Source of the DNA: Natrarchaeobius halalkaliphilus
Lineage (GTDB): Archaea > Halobacteriota > Halobacteria > Halobacteriales > Natrialbaceae
Assembly (NCBI RefSeq): GCF_003841485.1
Contig: NZ_REFY01000001.1
Span: 124,001 to 188,000, forward strand
Direction of reading: 5' to 3'
Length of the DNA stretch: 64,000 nt
Shown piece by piece: positions 62,169-64,000 of this stretch; position 1 is the first letter of the stretch; each line of letters starts with the position of its first letter. The position numbers and the translations under genes were made by a program. Under the pieces are notes generated by a model, which was not told the DNA's origin, made no database searches, and was given only the letters and a program-made list of their open reading frames with translations.

Positions 62169-64000
62169 CGAAAAACTTGACCTGTCGGGAACCAACCCGC
62201 ACCGATCGGCAGCACCGGTTCGGCAATTGGATGCGACCGATTTAGACATCGCGACGCCTGCTACGCAGTCAGATGAGGAAACTGATATCTGGCGTGAGCT
62301 TCGCGACGCAATCGACGCTATCTCCACAGACGGTGTCCGAGCCGTAGTAGCAACCGATGACGCAACAATCACGACCTCGATAGACATTCAGGAAGGATCA
62401 TCCCGACCGGTACATGCCATCGAACTTGGTGTCTGGAAGGCGTATTCGGAAACCAGTTCTCCGATAACTCACGTACTAGTTCAGGCGGATGATGATTACA
62501 CGCCCTGTGGTCGGTGCGTGCAGACGGTACTCGACTACTCGAACGACGCTCTCGTTCGTGTCATGGATCCCTCAGGAGAGACATACGATGAGCTCTCTCT
62601 TGATCAGGGATCGCTATTGAGTGTGGGCAGAGGACCAAACGAGGACGGCGACCACCAAGACACCGATAATGATGGTGCTTCCGGAGAAGAAGAATCAGAC
62701 TCGATGCCAATACCCGAGACACCACCGTTTATCGACATCGAGGTAAGTGACGACGTGGGGATAGAGTACGTCAGGCTGAACGCACCGGTGTATCACCTCA
62801 AATACGAAACCTACGACCAGACATTCTGCGGGACGGACTTAACCCACCGTGAAACGGTCAGTAGCACCGAGGCACCGACTCTTTTGGATCCATGTCTGCG
62901 CTGCCATGGTGAAACAAGCCAGCAGACAGTTGAAGAACAGCGCACCGAACTCCGGGCCCAACTCGCCGAGCAACTCAACCCCGTCCGTGCAACCGAGGAA
63001 GATGCAGCGTCATTCGATGATGATGAGCTGGCTGCGATTCTAAAGCACTTGCCCGTTGAGGTGCCAACGGGAGGGGACGATGCGGTTGCACTTCGGAGTC
63101 GACTCTCTCAGGCCATTGTAGATGTCCATGACGATCAGGAGAATCCCTCCACGTTTTCTCGAGAAGAGATGCAGGCTCTTCTAGCTGCTCTTGATGGCGA
63201 GGGTACTATCTCCGATGACCCACATCTACTTGTGCACACCTCCGACGGGCGTGTCGCCCGAGTTGCCCTGTCGCATCTGAGTCTACAACGTCGTGCGGGT
63301 AAAGGAGAGTTGGCGCTCTCACTGTCAGACAGTGAGGTACCTACCGCTACACTTGCTATGAGTCCTCGTGATCAACTATACGTATTCACTAACCTTGGAC
63401 AAGTGCATCAGGCCGATGCATACCAGGTCCCTTCGGTCAGTCGCGGTGGCGAACCATCACCGCTTTCGGAGATCCTCGACCTCAATGAAGACGAGACATT
63501 GCAGGCTGCCTTCACGTGTCGTAATCTCAACTCTCACGATTACGTAATCCTCGGAAGCAGAGACGGATACATTAAGCGTACGAAGACGGCGGACTTCAAA
63601 AACATCCATCGTGGCGGGATTCGAGCAGCTGAGCTAGAGGGGGATGACGTACTGAGAGAAGCCTGCTTGATGAATGACGGCCGGGACCTACTGATGACCA
63701 CACAGTACGGGCGGGCTATTAGATTCGATGGAGGCGACGTTCGGCCGATGGGCCGCGAGGCGCGTGGTGTCAAAGGAATTGAATTAGACGATGGTGATGA
63801 AGTAGTAACAGTCAATGTTGTTAATACCCAGGCCAAGCCTGAAGTTCTCACAGTCACGGAGGAAGGATACGGGAAGCGAACATCTATCACTGACTACCGA
63901 AAGCAAAGCCGAAACGGTCGAGGGCTGCTTGACATTTCAACAGATGATCGAAACGGTCCCGTTGTGGCTGTTGAGATGACTGCCTCTGATGATGAGTTCG
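62161..64000 (+). CDS. Deaminase-fold, zinc domain and gyrase A C-terminal propeller fusion (partial)
   Basis: At least 613 residues, cut by the window end. Residues of about 55-145 match the cytidine-deaminase fold: RPVHAIELG (H85) and TPCGRC (C116, C119) supply the zinc ligands, but the catalytic glutamate position holds I87. Residues of about 180-250 have a CG...CLRC zinc pattern. From about residue 300 come repeated strands of the GyrA C-terminal DNA-wrapping propeller, with a GyrA-box-like QRRAGKG at 376-382 and later blades with SRGG, HRGGIRA, REARGVKG and SRNGRGLL. The tyrosine-bearing catalytic half of GyrA is absent. It is the last visible gene of the operon, joined by an eight-base overlap. 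Confidence 0.85.
   Translation, partial: MTDEKLDLSGTNPHRSAAPVRQLDATDLDIATPATQSDEETDIWRELRDAIDAISTDGVRAVVATDDATITTSIDIQEGSSRPVHAIELGVWKAYSETSSPITHVLVQADDDYTPCGRCVQTVLDYSNDALVRVMDPSGETYDELSLDQGSLLSVGRGPNEDGDHQDTDNDGASGEEESDSMPIPETPPFIDIEVSDDVGIEYVRLNAPVYHLKYETYDQTFCGTDLTHRETVSSTEAPTLLDPCLRCHGETSQQTVEEQRTELRAQLAEQLNPVRATEEDAASFDDDELAAILKHLPVEVPTGGDDAVALRSRLSQAIVDVHDDQENPSTFSREEMQALLAALDGEGTISDDPHLLVHTSDGRVARVALSHLSLQRRAGKGELALSLSDSEVPTATLAMSPRDQLYVFTNLGQVHQADAYQVPSVSRGGEPSPLSEILDLNEDETLQAAFTCRNLNSHDYVILGSRDGYIKRTKTADFKNIHRGGIRAAELEGDDVLREACLMNDGRDLLMTTQYGRAIRFDGGDVRPMGREARGVKGIELDDGDEVVTVNVVNTQAKPEVLTVTEEGYGKRTSITDYRKQSRNGRGLLDISTDDRNGPVVAVEMTASDDEF

Noticed and set aside
54915-64000. Second attachment site (repeat of the tRNA 3' end)
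   Set aside because: No copy of the tRNA-Met 3' end was found downstream in the window.

Overview
The window is chromosomal DNA from a haloarchaeon. Coding regions are GC-rich, proteins are strongly acidic, and the gene set is archaeal: TBP, RfcC, aIF1A, aIF1/SUI1, aIF2-gamma, Spt4, RpoE', L40e, Tsr3, F420 ligase CofE, halocyanin and a ba3-type oxidase. Several genes have TATA elements about 25-30 bp before the start codon, as expected for leaderless haloarchaeal messages. The overall set suggests a Natrialbales-like member of Halobacteria; this is an inference from gene content, not a phylogeny.

Layout. 1-8300: cut-off permease, copper P-type ATPase, hisG, channel-like protein, stress protein, tbp, tRNA m2G10 methylase, thioesterase. 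8300-24000: rfcC, surface-type protein, RNase Z, DUF460 protein, aIF1A, Tat-exported subtilase, aminotransferase, transporters, halocyanin, cofE plus an F420-dependent oxidoreductase, small zinc ribbons and a cold-shock protein. 24100-32900: an orphan IS200/IS605-type right end with an omega-RNA-like fold, a MoxR/DUF58/transglutaminase operon, aIF1, rhodanese, UDG, DUF99 and MBL genes. 32900-33830: a small AT-richer islet. 33890-47030: L40e, Tsr3, a long Rieske fusion, a sulfur-linked MBL-rhodanese and DoxX pair, membrane proteins, MATE, and the conserved minus-strand block aIF2-gamma/PIN/RpoE'/Spt4/dephospho-CoA kinase. 48387-54386: a CcoI-like copper ATPase divergent from a four-gene ba3 oxidase operon, so that copper delivery lies beside copper-enzyme synthesis.

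54808-64000 is the accessory part. An intron-containing elongator tRNA-Met marks the border. It is followed by a decayed transposase and then a tightly packed, lower-GC plus-strand operon: a phospholipase D-helicase fusion, a small acidic protein, a DndD-like SMC ATPase, another small protein, a DNA methyltransferase of the TSPPYW type, an unknown protein, and a protein that joins a cytidine-deaminase-like zinc fold to a DNA gyrase A C-terminal DNA-wrapping propeller without the gyrase catalytic part. Overlapping starts and stops tie most of these genes together. I read it as a candidate DNA-modification/defence module; the last gene is cut by the window end, so the system is probably incomplete here.

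A second non-genic signal is a family of imperfect palindromes (8348-8429, 29315-29393, with half or partial copies at 37269, 50991 and 32130). They share a tail that often begins exactly at a stop codon.
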